A DNA stretch of 64,000 bases from Tillus elongatus (lineage: Eukaryota > Arthropoda > Insecta > Coleoptera > Cleridae), in the NCBI GenBank assembly GCA_964006375.1, contig OZ023269.1, forward strand, positions 59,039,468 through 59,103,467, read 5' to 3'. Below, in pieces: positions 15,381 through 27,457 of this stretch; the stretch's first letter is position 1; the number at the start of each line of letters is the position of its first letter. A program made the translations under genes and the position numbers. The notes under the pieces were generated by a model. That model was not told the DNA's origin. It was given only the letters and a program-made list of their open reading frames with translations, and did not search any database.

Positions 15381-17042
15381 GCCCAGGCGTACGCTGATGA
15401 TGGGCTGGTCTTAGTCACCGGCAAATTCCTCGGCGTCGTCTGTGAGTGCATGCAAGCTGCCTGTAGCATAATCGAAAGGTGGTGTGGTGAGCAGGGACTC
15501 TCCGTAAACCCGGCGAAGACGGAGATGATCCTATTTACCAAGAAGAGGAAGGTAGAGGGGTTCAGGGCGCCCGTGATGTTTGGAAAACCTTTAGCTTTAG
15601 TGCGGGAGGTCAAATATCTGGGGGTGATCCTGGACCCGAAACTAACATGGGGGTCGCAAATAGAACGAGTTGTGAGGAAGGGAGTAGCGACCCTCTGGCA
15701 GCTGCGTCGTGTGATAGGGAGGACCTGGGGAGTTAATCCCCGGATCCTTCATTGGATCTACACTGCGATCGTCAGGCCGAGAATCCTCTATGGGGCGTTG
15801 GTCTGGTGGTGTGGTGTGAACCAAACAACCAGCAGGAAGCTGGCCAAACTCCAAAGGCTGGCTATCCTGGGTATCACAGGCGCTATGAGGACGACACCCT
15901 CAGCCGCGCTAGAGGTCCTGTTGATGCTGCCACCGCTTCCCATCTGTATCAGAAGGGAGGCTATGGCGTCGCATCTTAGAATCCGGGACTCAGGTAACTG
16001 GTGCGGAGAGGGAGCAGTAATAGGGCATGCAAGAGTCGCCAAGGAGGTGGAAAAGGAAATTCCGATTTCCGCCATAAAGGTGAAGGATGCCGAGGACGAT
16101 ATTAGGTTGACTAGGCCATACACCCTCAGGATCCCCAGTAGGGATCAGTGGAGGGAAAATGAGGTTGCATTCCAGCCCGCAAGCCTGGTCTGTTTCACCG
16201 ACGGATCGCGGCTGGAGGACCAGCAATCCTCCGGGGCAGGAATATATATCGAGCGCCTGGGGGTGCGCGAGAGCTATGCTCTTGGCGCATACACCACGGC
16301 ATTCGAAACAGAGGCGTATGCTATCCTGTCTGTGGCCAATAGACAGGATGTGAAGATGAGTCCCGAGAAATGTGTGTGCATTTGCTCGGATAGCCAGGCA
16401 GTCCTCCGGGCAGTCTACGCGGCCAGAATCAGGTCACCCCTGGTTCAGGAGTGCGCTGACGCCCTCAGAGGGCTAGCCAGGACGAAGGAGGTGCAACTGG
16501 TGTGGGTTCCGGGACACTGTGGCGTAGCGGGGAATGAGGTGGCGAATAATCTCGCAAAACTCGGTTCCCGGCGGCCGTTCTGTGGCCCGGAGCCTGCGAT
16601 AGGCATAAGTAGGAAGACAGTCTCTGTCGTCTTAGACAGGTGGACCGAAGAAGCAATGGAGAGGCACTGGGGGTCGGTTGGTGGCTGCAGGCAGGCGAGG
16701 GACTTCGTGGAGGGGCCGGACAGAGATAAAGCTGTCTGGCTACTCGGAAGGAGTCGACCTACGCTTCGCCGCATCCTCGGGGTGCTGACAGGCCACTGCG
16801 CCCTTAGAAGACACCTCACATTGATAGGCGTAGAGAGGGATCCCATTTGCCAGGAATGTGGCGAGGATGAAGAAACGTCCTACCACTACCTGTGTGAATG
16901 CGAGGCTTTTGGAAGTCTTCGAGCAGAATTGTTCGGATCAAGGACCCTGCAGAGGAATCAGGTAAGTACCGTCCAATTGAAGACCGTCATGGCCTTCATC
17001 TCGAGGTCGAGGCGGTTTGGCGACGGAACCGAGGAAGAGTAG
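15381..17042 (+). CDS. RT C-terminus + RNase H + zinc-finger tail (truncated ORF2)
   Basis: One uninterrupted frame; residues below are numbered from base 15372, because the first three residues come from the target duplication. YADDG at 7-11 is the RT catalytic box; the thumb follows (VKYLGVILDPKLTWG). RNase H occupies about 270-400 with FTDGSR (Asp277), FETEAYA (Glu314), SDSQAV (Asp340) and WVPGHCGVAGNE. The expected Asp of the GNExAD motif is Asn (GNEVANN), so RNase H may be impaired. A CCHC-type tail lies near 484-505 (CQECGEDEETSYHYLCEC). Endonuclease and N-terminal RT are missing through 5' truncation. The open frame suggests recent insertion. Clade could be I, R1 or LOA; I cannot separate these by eye. 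Confidence 0.85.
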   Translation, partial: AQAYADDGLVLVTGKFLGVVCECMQAACSIIERWCGEQGLSVNPAKTEMILFTKKRKVEGFRAPVMFGKPLALVREVKYLGVILDPKLTWGSQIERVVRKGVATLWQLRRVIGRTWGVNPRILHWIYTAIVRPRILYGALVWWCGVNQTTSRKLAKLQRLAILGITGAMRTTPSAALEVLLMLPPLPICIRREAMASHLRIRDSGNWCGEGAVIGHARVAKEVEKEIPISAIKVKDAEDDIRLTRPYTLRIPSRDQWRENEVAFQPASLVCFTDGSRLEDQQSSGAGIYIERLGVRESYALGAYTTAFETEAYAILSVANRQDVKMSPEKCVCICSDSQAVLRAVYAARIRSPLVQECADALRGLARTKEVQLVWVPGHCGVAGNEVANNLAKLGSRRPFCGPEPAIGISRKTVSVVLDRWTEEAMERHWGSVGGCRQARDFVEGPDRDKAVWLLGRSRPTLRRILGVLTGHCALRRHLTLIGVERDPICQECGEDEETSYHYLCECEAFGSLRAELFGSRTLQRNQVSTVQLKTVMAFISRSRRFGDGTEEE

Positions 17043-17129
17043 AGCATGATTGCTGGGTTGCTGGGGTTGGCAAAAAGGGCCCATTGTGGCCTACTTGCTT
17101 GGCGTTGGCCTCCCCACCACTGCTACTAC
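15381..17129 (+). mobile_element. RNase H-bearing non-LTR element (I/R1/LOA-like), 5' truncated, with TSD
   Basis: The fragment begins in the RT catalytic box and ends after the stop at 17042 plus a short 3' UTR. It is bounded by the 14-bp direct repeat TTTCTTTGCCCTTC at 15367-15380 and 17130-17143. No poly(A) is visible. The GC-rich codon use differs sharply from the AT-rich surroundings. Confidence 0.85.
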
Positions 17130-17143
17130 TTTCTTTGCCCTTC

Positions 17144-18120
17144 CAACCATAATATTCTCTTGGCTTCTAAGTCTAGTCTCGTAGCTATGCTGCGAAAAAG
17201 TTCTGTCCCTTTTAAACTGCCACTTCAAAATGGCTTCACTATATAGTTGTCTTATTGTAAAGAAATTGGACTCCTTATAAAGCTGTTCAGTGGGATATCG
17301 ATATGGTCTACCATATATAAGCCTCAGAAACCGCTTGTGAATAACTTCCAACGGATGTATGGCAGCTTTATTTGCAGCGCCCCAAGCTAAAATTGCATAT
17401 CTCAAAACAGAATCAACCAAGCCCTGGTAAATTATCCTTACCCTTCGAAAAGATAAAATCGCACTGAGTTCCTTAAATCTGTAAAGTATCGACCCGAGTT
17501 TCTTAACGGTTTTTGAAACATGTAAATCCCATCTTAAGTGCGAATCTATCGTTATTCCGAGGTATGTAACACTAGCAACCATTGCTATCTGCTTACGCCT
17601 TGGACCCACAGAGAGCAAATTATAGTTCGGTAAATTGATCCTGTATGAAGTAAAAGGCAAAAAGTCTTATTATAATTTAGCGTCAGCAAGTTTAAGTCAA
17701 ACCAGTCTGCTATTATTGCCATGTCTAATTCCGCTTTATTCTTGCATTCCTCCCATGTGTCTGCAGAAAAAATTATCGCGGTATCATCGGCATACGAAAC
17801 TATACGGCCCCTCATGGGTAGCGTCAACAAGTCGTTTATGTAAAGGGTAAAAAGCACGGGTGCCAGTACCGTCCCCTGAGGCAACCCAATTTTAATTTCT
17901 CTTTGACTACTAAGTGTACTGTTCATCTTTACCTGTTGTAGCCTATTGCTGAGGTAACTCCCAAAGAGATCTAAACAGTGACCTCTTATCCATATGCATA
18001 TAATTTTTCAAGCATTATTTCGTGACTAATTGTGTCAAACGCTTTAGCGAGGTCGGCAAAGATACACAGGGTCGGTGAGTCCAGCAGTTTTGAGCGACAC
18101 TGCCTACATGTTTGCAACCC
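17144..18120 (-). pseudogene. RT of Jockey/CR1-like element (proximal part)
   Basis: Frames 17585-17926 and 17091-17660 on the minus strand, with an upstream piece to about 18110. Motifs in order: DLAKAFDTISHEIML, GLPQGTVLAPVLFTLYINDL, VSYADDTAIIFSA, NYNKTFCLL, VTYLGITIDSHLRWDLH, YAILAWGAA, FLRLIYGRPYRYP. There is a one-base loss near 17995 (LYAYG then frame break) and another frame change near 17640. Residues beyond base 17144 (VVAVVGRPTPSK) are an artefact of reading into the inserted element. Endonuclease domain absent. Confidence 0.85.
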
Positions 18121-20314
18121 TCCATACACCTACTTACTTAATAAGAATCTTCAATAGTAGATTGGTCGACTGTAATGTGTAATGTATTCCCTTGATAGGC
18201 GTGGTTTAGCTCGAGTAGCTCTAGTCAGAACTGAAATAGGCAAACAGTTTTGCGGCATTGTGTTTTGATATAGTATATACCAATGCATGAATATATTATA
18301 TTTTTTAGTCTCGTGGGGTCATTTAGATTCGCTAATTACGTATATAAATGAAAAAACTCAAATTACCGCTACCTATTCCAAGTAAAAAGAGAAGTAAATT
18401 AAACTTAAAAAAAAATACAATATATTTTTTAGGATTTCTAAGTCCATTTTTAGGGAGACCTAAAAGCCAAACAAAGTTTTTTGCGATATGTGAAGAAAAA
18501 ACAAGGCTCCTATAAGAGTTGTCCGAACGCGCTGAATTTCAATTATTATCTTTAGCAAATGCGCAATAGTAGCGAATTTTCATAAAAAACTTGTTTTCAT
18601 AAATCTGCAAGTTAAAATAGTAAGTATTGAAAAAAAGTAAGCAGGCAACGCGTTTTTGCAGCGAATGTTCATAAATATATTTGAAATGTTATAATAAGTC
18701 AATTTCCCATTATTAAGCTAAAATCTTAACTCTTAATATTTAACAGTACAATTAATAAGTGTCTATAATTGAGCAGCATTGGGTATCTACAATATTTTAT
18801 AAAAATAAAACATAAATATTTAAGTCTGACTGCCTTTTGAATAAGTAGCAGGTTTAGCAAAAGTAAGTACAACAAATTATAATGTTTGTAGAGTTTTTAA
18901 GAGCATTCCAATTCATACCTTTATCTGTCCCATTATTAATCAGATTTTTTTTGTTAGTAATTATTAAAAGTCAAAAAAGGCATATCTTAGTGTATACTGC
19001 AGCACGAACATCTTACAATAAATGTTGTTGTAATAAAAAAGGTACTGAGCATGGCTTAACCGAAATATAACGCGAGGATTGAAACAGCCGGGATGTCTGT
19101 TGTGGAGAATATATCAGCCAATAAAACCGTCCGGATCGCTTCGCGCCAATTTCAAAATGAAGTATAAGTCCCGCTATCTCATACGTTTTGTAATTGACGA
19201 GGCAAATTCATTAAACAACTGTTTTATGTCTGTGCCTTTAATTTGTAGATTTTTTTAGAGTTTATTTGTTTGTTAGTTAGTGTAATAGAAACACATATCA
19301 GCGTATAATGCGTTATTATTTACTATATTTGCCAAGTAAAGCAGCATAAAAATATGATGACTGTGGAGAAAAGAGTAGGTAGGTAGGTACTTATATCATG
19401 GAAACAACTATTAACCAATGTCAAAGTTTGTTGTGAAAGTATAGGTAAATTATGTTTAATGTCAGACATCTGTAATGAAAAACTAGGTATCAAATTATTA
19501 TCTTTACCAAATTCCAAACTACATTTAGATCGTTAGAGTAGGCCTATAAAAAGTTCGCAATTTGTTTCCAGACTATGATGGCTTACTAGAATTATTTGTG
19601 AACACTATCTATTTTCACGGGTTAGCGCTCAAAATCGAAAATAACCTTTTAATGAGAATGAAATGTAACATTAAGTAACTACTTAATGATTCAGTTAGGT
19701 ATAAGAAAAAATTTCAGTGTGATGTCAGGACAACTCCAGGCGAAACCTTGTTCTTCTTTTAGACTTGCTCGTGCATTTATTTGATTTATTTTCTATTTTC
19801 AAAACAAAAAGAAATCATTGCCCTTGAATAATATAATTTTAAATTTCGTGCGTCTTTGTACTTATTCTACTTGACTTTCTAATATTGGCCAAATCGCCTT
19901 CCAAAACACTAGTCTGACCAATGACATAATAGATAGGTCTATGAGCCTGACTTTGTGCCATGTTGCCAAATGTAAAAGTTATCAACGATTTTTGTGACTA
20001 GTCTATGACCTAGCGTCTTTCAGTTTTTGCCGTTTTTAAAATACTAAATTTGGTATTCTTCTGGCAGCTAATTTATAGTAAAAAAATTAAGTTTGAATAA
20101 GCTAATTGTTCTTTTACTCAAAAACATCAAATTTGCGGTGATAGTATTATAATCTTTATACTAGAAACCTATGTACCAAATTTCATTCAAATAGCTTTAT
20201 ATTTTTTCGAAAAAACGAGGTCCCATTTACCTGGCGAATGAACTTATTCAAGCAATTTGTACAAATAATATACCTGCAGAGACATAAATCTCATACATAC
20301 ATACACACACACAC

Positions 20315-20318
<4 letters not shown>
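18121..20318. other. 2.2 kb AT-rich spacer, no gene recognised
   Basis: No ORF with a domain. Around 18540-18680 there is a GCAAATGCGCAATAGTAGCG-like phrase that recurs loosely at 28032-28060, 30678-30705 and 59118-59150, marking an old dispersed repeat. A CpG-containing stretch at 19075-19150 could be regulatory but I cannot support a gene. Confidence 0.45.

Positions 20319-20387
<69 letters not shown>
20319..20387. repeat. (TA)n array preceded by (CA)n
   Basis: About 69 bp of TA following a short ACAC run at 20294-20316. Confidence 0.95.
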
Positions 20388-20391
<4 letters not shown>

Positions 20392-20530
20392 TAATATCAG
20401 GTCAGGTCATTGTTTTGAAGATTTTAGAAATAAATAGTAAACGTTATTATTACCACACTACTCGGATAACTACTGGGATAATAAAGCTTCTATATAGTGT
20501 TCAATATTGTCCGACAGATTTGGATAACTT

Positions 20531-21079
<549 letters not shown>

Positions 21080-21160
<81 letters not shown>

Positions 21161-21176
21161 GTGTGTGTGTGTGTGT
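21080..21176. repeat. (TA)n followed by (TG)n
   Basis: TA to about 21159, then CTGTGTGTG to 21176; with the CACACA on the left it forms an imperfect palindrome. Confidence 0.9.
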
Positions 21177-21221
21177 AAAATAAATCAAAAATCAGCTAAA
21201 ATTGCAAATAAACAAGGTAGG

Positions 21222-21390
21222 TACAGACGTGGAGACTATTTCTCTGCTGCCTTGCAAATGTTAGTTTTATTTTCTGTAACCGGTTTCGCTGCTTGATAGC
21301 TTTCTCAGACAAAAGATGTCAAGCAGCAAAACCGGTTACAGAAAATAAAACCAACATTTGTGAAGCCAAAGAAATAGTTTCCACGTATTT
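21222..21390. mobile_element. Foldback (palindromic) element, copy 1
   Basis: Two arms are inverted copies. The left arm contains CAGACGTGGAGACTATTTCT and ATTTTCTGTAACCGGTTT; the right arm contains AAACCGGTTACAGAAAAT and AGAAATAGTTTCCACG. A loop near 21295-21315 separates them. No coding capacity. Copy 2 lies at 32049-32273. Confidence 0.75.
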
Positions 21391-21774
21391 ATTTAGTATG
21401 GAACGGTTTCACCAAGTAAGGGCATTAACAGTTGATGAAAACAATTAGGTTTTTTTTTCTAATGGCTTTTCCATAATTTTTAGTATTCTACGACGAATTA
21501 TTTACAGTACCTATCTCTATTCATTAACCTATAAAGAAAAGTCATGAAGTGCGTGTTCAAAGTTAACGGTAAGAAAAATCTTCGGTTTTCTCTTTGTTTA
21601 ACCGCATCCCAGTTTCCAACAATAATATGCTTTTTAAAACAATATTTTATAATTTTACATTTCCATGATAAAAAGTTGGCATTCAAGTTATAACCTATAT
21701 TCTTTTTTTTTTAAGTTTTAAAATAAACTGTTATTAAATTAAATTCACTAATAGAGAGGTATCGATGGTGAAAC

Positions 21775-22445
<671 letters not shown>

Positions 22446-22789
22446 CCATAACGCAACTGCTGCGTCCAGACTTCTGTAAGATATAACTGAACCACACAAT
22501 AATAAACTACCTATTATGTTCTGACTACACTGTTATACAGAACAGTTATTTAGGGTCGAAGACGGCAGATAGCAGGTAGGCGTTTACGATCGTTTGGTGG
22601 CCTTGTATACATGTGTTTGCTTTTATTTCGAACATTCTTCTAAATCAGCCCTTGCCCTTAGAAATAAATAAGCAGGTAGGTTAACTTAAAAACGCAGGCT
22701 TTATTATAATATAAACTCGTATTTGCTCAGGGCATCAACTTTGTTTTTTCAAAAGATAAAATAACTATATATAAATAACAAAATAAATA

Positions 22790-22863
22790 GACAAGGGTTC
22801 CATTGAATGTTACGCAGATGACATGATAGCGATATTATTAGAAACGGAAAAAGAATTACAAAG
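22790..22863 (+). pseudogene. Old non-LTR RT fragment, left part (host of element G2)
   Basis: Plus strand reads SIECYADDMIAILLETEKELQ up to the G2 insertion site. This is the RT YADD box and following helix. It continues at 27675. Confidence 0.7.
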
Positions 22864-23080
22864 TGATATATCTGTAAGTGGGTTTGTGCAAGGATTAATA
22901 ACACTGGTTTAATAACTAACTATTTATTAACACAGAATAACAACTTAATAATAATGACGATGTTGACTTACCGTCAGCTAGGTAGCAAGTGGCGATGGTC
23001 GAGCTGTGACAATGCGTCGACGCTGCGCTGGAGGGCGCATGCTCGTACATATGACAACTGACATTCACATACATGTCACA
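22864..23080 (-). repeat. 3' LTR of element G2
   Basis: Copy of 27458-27674. A single A/T difference lies in the outermost bases (TGATATATC here, TGATAAATC in the other), outside the identical 208-bp core. Confidence 0.85.
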
Positions 23081-23122
23081 TCTCTCCCTTTAAATTTGAA
23101 ATTATTTCAGTTACATAAAGTT

Positions 23123-26100
23123 CTAGTCATGACCATACCTTAGGGGTGGTTTAATATTTCGCTTAGGGCGAATTGGCTTTGACTCACAATAATCATGGGG
23201 TAAACCTATGATTTCCAATAGTTCCTTGTGAGTGTATTCCTTAGAACTACTTATGTCTACATTACAACCATCCGTAGTGTCGCTCGCGACTTCATTTGGT
23301 GAGTCTGGAGCATTAGCCTGAGGACTTACACTATTCTCTACAATGTTTTTATTACAGCTATTTACAATTGTTGTACTAGATTTATCTACATTAATACTAA
23401 GATTAGGGTATGCTCGGTTAAAAGAGACAGGATCTATTTCAGTACTTATTATCTGGTTGACATGCCTTTTCCAGACATGGCCTTCATTTGTCCTACAAAT
23501 ATAAACTGCTCCACCAATACGCTTAACCACAGTTGCTAAGGCCCACCCTTTTTTATTCTGTACTCGATAATCCCTGACCATTACAATTTTTCCAGGCAAG
23601 TGCGCTCTTCGAAGTTTTGTATGATCACTTTGTGGCTGTGGCACGGGTAGATCTCTAAGTAGATCTAATCTTGTCCTTAGTTTTCTACCCAGCATAAGTT
23701 CAGCTGGTGATACCTTAGTTGTTGCATGAGGAGTAGATCGGTACATAAACAATATCCTACTTAATATTGTGTCTACTTCGTTCGTTGCTCTTTTCAGATT
23801 GGCTATCTCTGTTGTCAACTTATGTTTTATAATGCGAACCGCATTTTCCGCTAACCCATTACTCTGGGGATTAAACGGAGGAATTGTTATATGACTAATT
23901 CCATTGTTTTTATAAAAATTCTGCATCTGGTTGGACACTAGTGAGGGTCCATTATCAGATACGACAGTATTAGGAAGACCAAACCTTGTGAAACAATTTC
24001 GCAGCGCTGCTATGGTGTTGTCAGAAGTCATGTCATTCATTGGGTATACTTCTATCCATTTTGAGTATGAATCGATTAAGATTAAGTAGCTTCTATTATA
24101 TACAGAGAAAAAGTCTATGTGTACAGTCTCAAATGGCTTTTGGGCTAAGGGCCAGGGAACTGATTGCTTCGGTGGATCTGCACGTGTCTGTAAACACTTT
24201 GTGCATGATGCAACTAAGTTCTCGATTCTTTTATCAATCCCAGGAAACCACATATACTGCCTGGCTAGAGATTTCATTCTCACTACCCCTTGGTGAGTAT
24301 TGTGCAGTTCTCTTAGCACTAACGACTGCAATGAGGTAGGAATAACTATTCTATCTCCCCAAAATAAACATTTGTTGATCACATTCAATTGATGTTTTCG
24401 GTGAAAGAATGGTTTCAAATCAGATATAATATCCCGAGGCCAATTACTTTTCACACAACGAATCACGGTTTGTAGAATGCCATCATTTTCGGTGTGGGTT
24501 TTTACCGTTTGGTTACTTATTGGTGTATGATCCATGAAGTCCATAAAATAGATACGGTCTTCCCAGTCTGTGTCTTCTGGCAGAGATTCAGAAACTGGCA
24601 ACCTTGACAAACAGTCCGCAATAATATTTTGATTTCCGCTTATGTGAACCACTTCGTAGTCAAAATTAGACAGGTATAAGGCATACCTTTTTAAACGATT
24701 TGCACATGTCTGATTAGTGTCTTTCTTATTGCTCAAAATAGAAACAAGTGCTTTTTGATCAGTGCGAAGTGTGAACTTCACACCATACAGGTATTGCTCA
24801 AATTTCCTTACACCATAGTAACACGCAAGACTTTCTTTGTGTACTGTGGCATAGTTTTGTTCAGCTTTGCTGTATGTGCGTGAGACACATGCGACCATTT
24901 TTTCTGATCCGTCATGCATCCTATGAGTTAGGACTGCTGCAATGCCGTTTTCAGATGCATCCGTTGTTACAAAGATTGGTAACTTCGGATCAAAGTATGC
25001 CAGTACTTGATCAGATGACAACAGACTTTTTATATGCCTAAACGCTTTCTCACATTCCGAAGACCAGTGGAATTGAGAGTTCTTCTTTAAAAGCTTATAT
25101 AACGGAGCAGCTAAATGAGCTAAAGGTATATATCTCGAATAAAAATTAACTAAACCCAAAAACGACTTTAATTGTGTGAGATTTGTTGGTTTAGGAGCAT
25201 CTTTGATGGCTCGAATTTTGGTTTCACATTTGGAAATGCCTTCTTTAGACAAAACAAACCCCAAATAAGATACCTTGTCTTCAAAAAATTTACATTTTTC
25301 AATATTCACCTTTAATCCTGCTTCAGACAATATTTTGAATACGCTTTGAAGTACTTTTAAATGGTTGTCATGCTCCCGATGCCCAATTAAGATATCATCT
25401 TGAAATGTAAATATGTTGTTTGTTCCTTGGAACAACTGGTCAATATACTTTTCAAAATAAAAACTTGCACACTTAATTCCAAAGGGCATCCGATTCATCA
25501 TATACAGTCCTTTATGCGTAGATATAGTTGCTAAACATTTTGATTTCTCATCTAGCTGAAACTGCATGTAAGCGTCGCTTAGATCAATTTTTGAAAATTT
25601 AATGCAACCATGCAGTTTTGCAAAGAGACTATCAATGCTTGGCAATGGATAGTAGTATGACTCTAGCTGTTTGTTTAATTTAATATAGCTGCCACAAATA
25701 CGTATTGTTCCATTTTTACGCATTACAGGTACTGTGTATGATGACCAGGGGCTAGAAATAACGGGAGTTATGATACCGTTGCTCTCCATGCGGTTTAACT
25801 CGTGTTCAATTTTGTGCTGTAACGCTAATGGGACAGGTTTGGGCTTATGATGATGCGGAACCGCATCAGGCTTTAGATGTAAGCTTATCTTTGCATACTT
25901 AAAACACCCTAATTTTCCATCAAAAACTTCTGGAAACTTCTTGATCAATGTCTCTTTTAACTCGCTTATACAGGTCGAGTTTATAGAAGGGACTAGTGTC
26001 AAATTAAATTTACAAATAAAATCACGGCCTAGCAAACCAGTGGTTGCATTTTTAACTACGAAAAATTTCATTACTACACTCTTATTTAAATATTCTACCT

Positions 26101-27196
26101 TGAGATTGACAAAACCTTCAGGTAAAATCATCTCACCAGTGTAACCTTTAAAAGTTAGGGTTGTATTGTGGAGGGGAATATGATTGAAATTTTTCTTAAA
26201 ACAGTCATATTTTAAAGTTGATACTGCAGAACCCGAATCTAGCTCCAAAGAAAATGTCTTATTATTTAACTTAACTGCAATTAGCATAGGGCCTGAAATT
26301 GAACTGAACATATCTAAATTATAAATTGGAAGTTCATTTTCTGAGACCTGTTCATAATCAACATTATTAACGGTCATCTTATTAGAGTTTTTACATACAC
26401 TTACCAGATGTCCTATCTTACCGCACTTCACACAACGGTAATTGGCGTACTTACACTCGCCAAAGTGTTTTTTCCCACAAGTTGAACACTTCATTTTCCT
26501 GTGATCCTGCTGTTGTCGCTCTCGTCCGCCATTGTTGTTGTCAAATCTTTGGTTCGTTTGAAGTTGACGTTTGGAGGCGCCGCTACAGTCATGCGTTGAA
26601 TTGTAGTTCGAACTTGATGGCGCTGACTCTTGTTTCCGATTTCCGTAATAATGGATTCCATTGTTGGCGTTGACCGAATTTGAATTTTCGGACGAATTTA
26701 AGATGGTTGCTTCTCTGGCTACGGCGATTTCTAGAAGTTCTTCCATCTTCCTTGTGTGGGACTCTTCTACAAGACGATCCAATACTGGTCCAGGTAACAT
26801 GCCACAAATGAATTTGTCACGCAGGGTATCAACTAAGTGTTCAAACTTACAACTTGATGCCAAACGTTTAATTCTCGCGTACCACTTACAACAGGATTCG
26901 TGACTGACTTGCTGAGCTTTAAAGAACGCTATTCTTTCCCTGAAAACGTTGATTGGCGGGCTGAATTGCTTTTTTAGGATTGCACATAGTTCATCGTATG
27001 TTTTATCCTGTGGCAAGGTAGGGAAACATAAATCTCGTAGCACTTTATATGTCTGTGTACCTATAAGGCTAATTAACATGGCTACTTTGAGATCGCTGTC
27101 GACCTTGTTTGCCTTACAATATTGGGATAGTTTTTCTTCGTACACGCTGAAGTCTTCTCCGTTATTGTATTCCGACATACTTCCGATCGCCGCCAT
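23123..27196 (-). CDS. gag-pol: Gag-Pol polyprotein of element G2
   Basis: 1357 residues in one frame. Gag capsid region is about 15-165. Nucleocapsid has CSTCGKKHFGEC (237-248) and CVKCGKIGHLVSVC (255-268). Protease shows LELDSGSAVS (Asp320). RT spans about 450-650 with SSPWSSYTVPV, SKIDLSDAYMQFQL, MPFGIKCASFYF and the catalytic box TFQDDIL (about 597-603), where Phe-Gln replaces the usual Tyr-Leu. RNase H has TTDASENG (Asp746), KESL, RTDQKAL and IIADCLS. Integrase has the zinc domain (H965, H968, C998, C1001) and catalytic Asp1028, Asp1081, Glu1117. The tail is about 200 residues. No stop or frameshift is seen. Single-frame Gag-Pol implies no frameshift step. Probably Mag-like lineage; not confirmed. 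Start ATG at 27196 gives MAAIGSMSEY. Confidence 0.95.
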   Translation of the reverse strand: MAAIGSMSEYNNGEDFSVYEEKLSQYCKANKVDSDLKVAMLISLIGTQTYKVLRDLCFPTLPQDKTYDELCAILKKQFSPPINVFRERIAFFKAQQVSHESCCKWYARIKRLASSCKFEHLVDTLRDKFICGMLPGPVLDRLVEESHTRKMEELLEIAVAREATILNSSENSNSVNANNGIHYYGNRKQESAPSSSNYNSTHDCSGASKRQLQTNQRFDNNNGGRERQQQDHRKMKCSTCGKKHFGECKYANYRCVKCGKIGHLVSVCKNSNKMTVNNVDYEQVSENELPIYNLDMFSSISGPMLIAVKLNNKTFSLELDSGSAVSTLKYDCFKKNFNHIPLHNTTLTFKGYTGEMILPEGFVNLKVEYLNKSVVMKFFVVKNATTGLLGRDFICKFNLTLVPSINSTCISELKETLIKKFPEVFDGKLGCFKYAKISLHLKPDAVPHHHKPKPVPLALQHKIEHELNRMESNGIITPVISSPWSSYTVPVMRKNGTIRICGSYIKLNKQLESYYYPLPSIDSLFAKLHGCIKFSKIDLSDAYMQFQLDEKSKCLATISTHKGLYMMNRMPFGIKCASFYFEKYIDQLFQGTNNIFTFQDDILIGHREHDNHLKVLQSVFKILSEAGLKVNIEKCKFFEDKVSYLGFVLSKEGISKCETKIRAIKDAPKPTNLTQLKSFLGLVNFYSRYIPLAHLAAPLYKLLKKNSQFHWSSECEKAFRHIKSLLSSDQVLAYFDPKLPIFVTTDASENGIAAVLTHRMHDGSEKMVACVSRTYSKAEQNYATVHKESLACYYGVRKFEQYLYGVKFTLRTDQKALVSILSNKKDTNQTCANRLKRYALYLSNFDYEVVHISGNQNIIADCLSRLPVSESLPEDTDWEDRIYFMDFMDHTPISNQTVKTHTENDGILQTVIRCVKSNWPRDIISDLKPFFHRKHQLNVINKCLFWGDRIVIPTSLQSLVLRELHNTHQGVVRMKSLARQYMWFPGIDKRIENLVASCTKCLQTRADPPKQSVPWPLAQKPFETVHIDFFSVYNRSYLILIDSYSKWIEVYPMNDMTSDNTIAALRNCFTRFGLPNTVVSDNGPSLVSNQMQNFYKNNGISHITIPPFNPQSNGLAENAVRIIKHKLTTEIANLKRATNEVDTILSRILFMYRSTPHATTKVSPAELMLGRKLRTRLDLLRDLPVPQPQSDHTKLRRAHLPGKIVMVRDYRVQNKKGWALATVVKRIGGAVYICRTNEGHVWKRHVNQIISTEIDPVSFNRAYPNLSINVDKSSTTIVNSCNKNIVENSVSPQANAPDSPNEVASDTTDGCNVDISSSKEYTHKELLEIIGLPHDYCESKPIRPKRNIKPPLRYGHD

Positions 27197-27457
27197 TATT
27201 AAATGTTGTATTTGCGTATTAACAGATGCACGTGGTTTCGATTCAAATATCCGCGGAACACTAAAATTTTATTGCTGTTCGACACAAAACTTATTTGTTT
27301 TAAGCGCGTCCAACACAAATTTTTCTTCGTGTAGACTAAAAGGAGGGAAAGTTACAATTTTTACACACGCGACTAGGCTCTCACCATGCGGTTTCCGTTT
27401 ATTATTTTTGATTTTACGGTACCGTTTCACTTGCACATTAGTTATCCTCGTCGCCAA
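27197..27457 (-). other. 5' leader of element G2
   Basis: About 260 bp between the 5' LTR and the gag start, containing the candidate primer site TGGCGACGAGGAT one base inside the LTR end. Confidence 0.6.

Larger units (their letters stand above)
15204..18120 (-). mobile_element. Jockey/CR1-like non-LTR element, 5' truncated, split by another element
   Basis: The RT palm to C-terminus reads on the minus strand from about 18110 to 17144, is interrupted by 15381-17129, and resumes at 15380-15204. Removing the insert plus one copy of its 14-bp duplication rejoins RAKK to TMGTKCFYYIAPRLFNSLPA in the same frame. The latter is the usual C-terminal pattern of such elements. It starts abruptly in the RT (FADLAKAFDTISHEIML), which is typical 5' truncation. 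Confidence 0.85.

Noticed and set aside
19147..19250. 34-codon ORF after a CpG-containing stretch
   Set aside because: No splice partners, no recognisable peptide, no promoter evidence beyond base composition.
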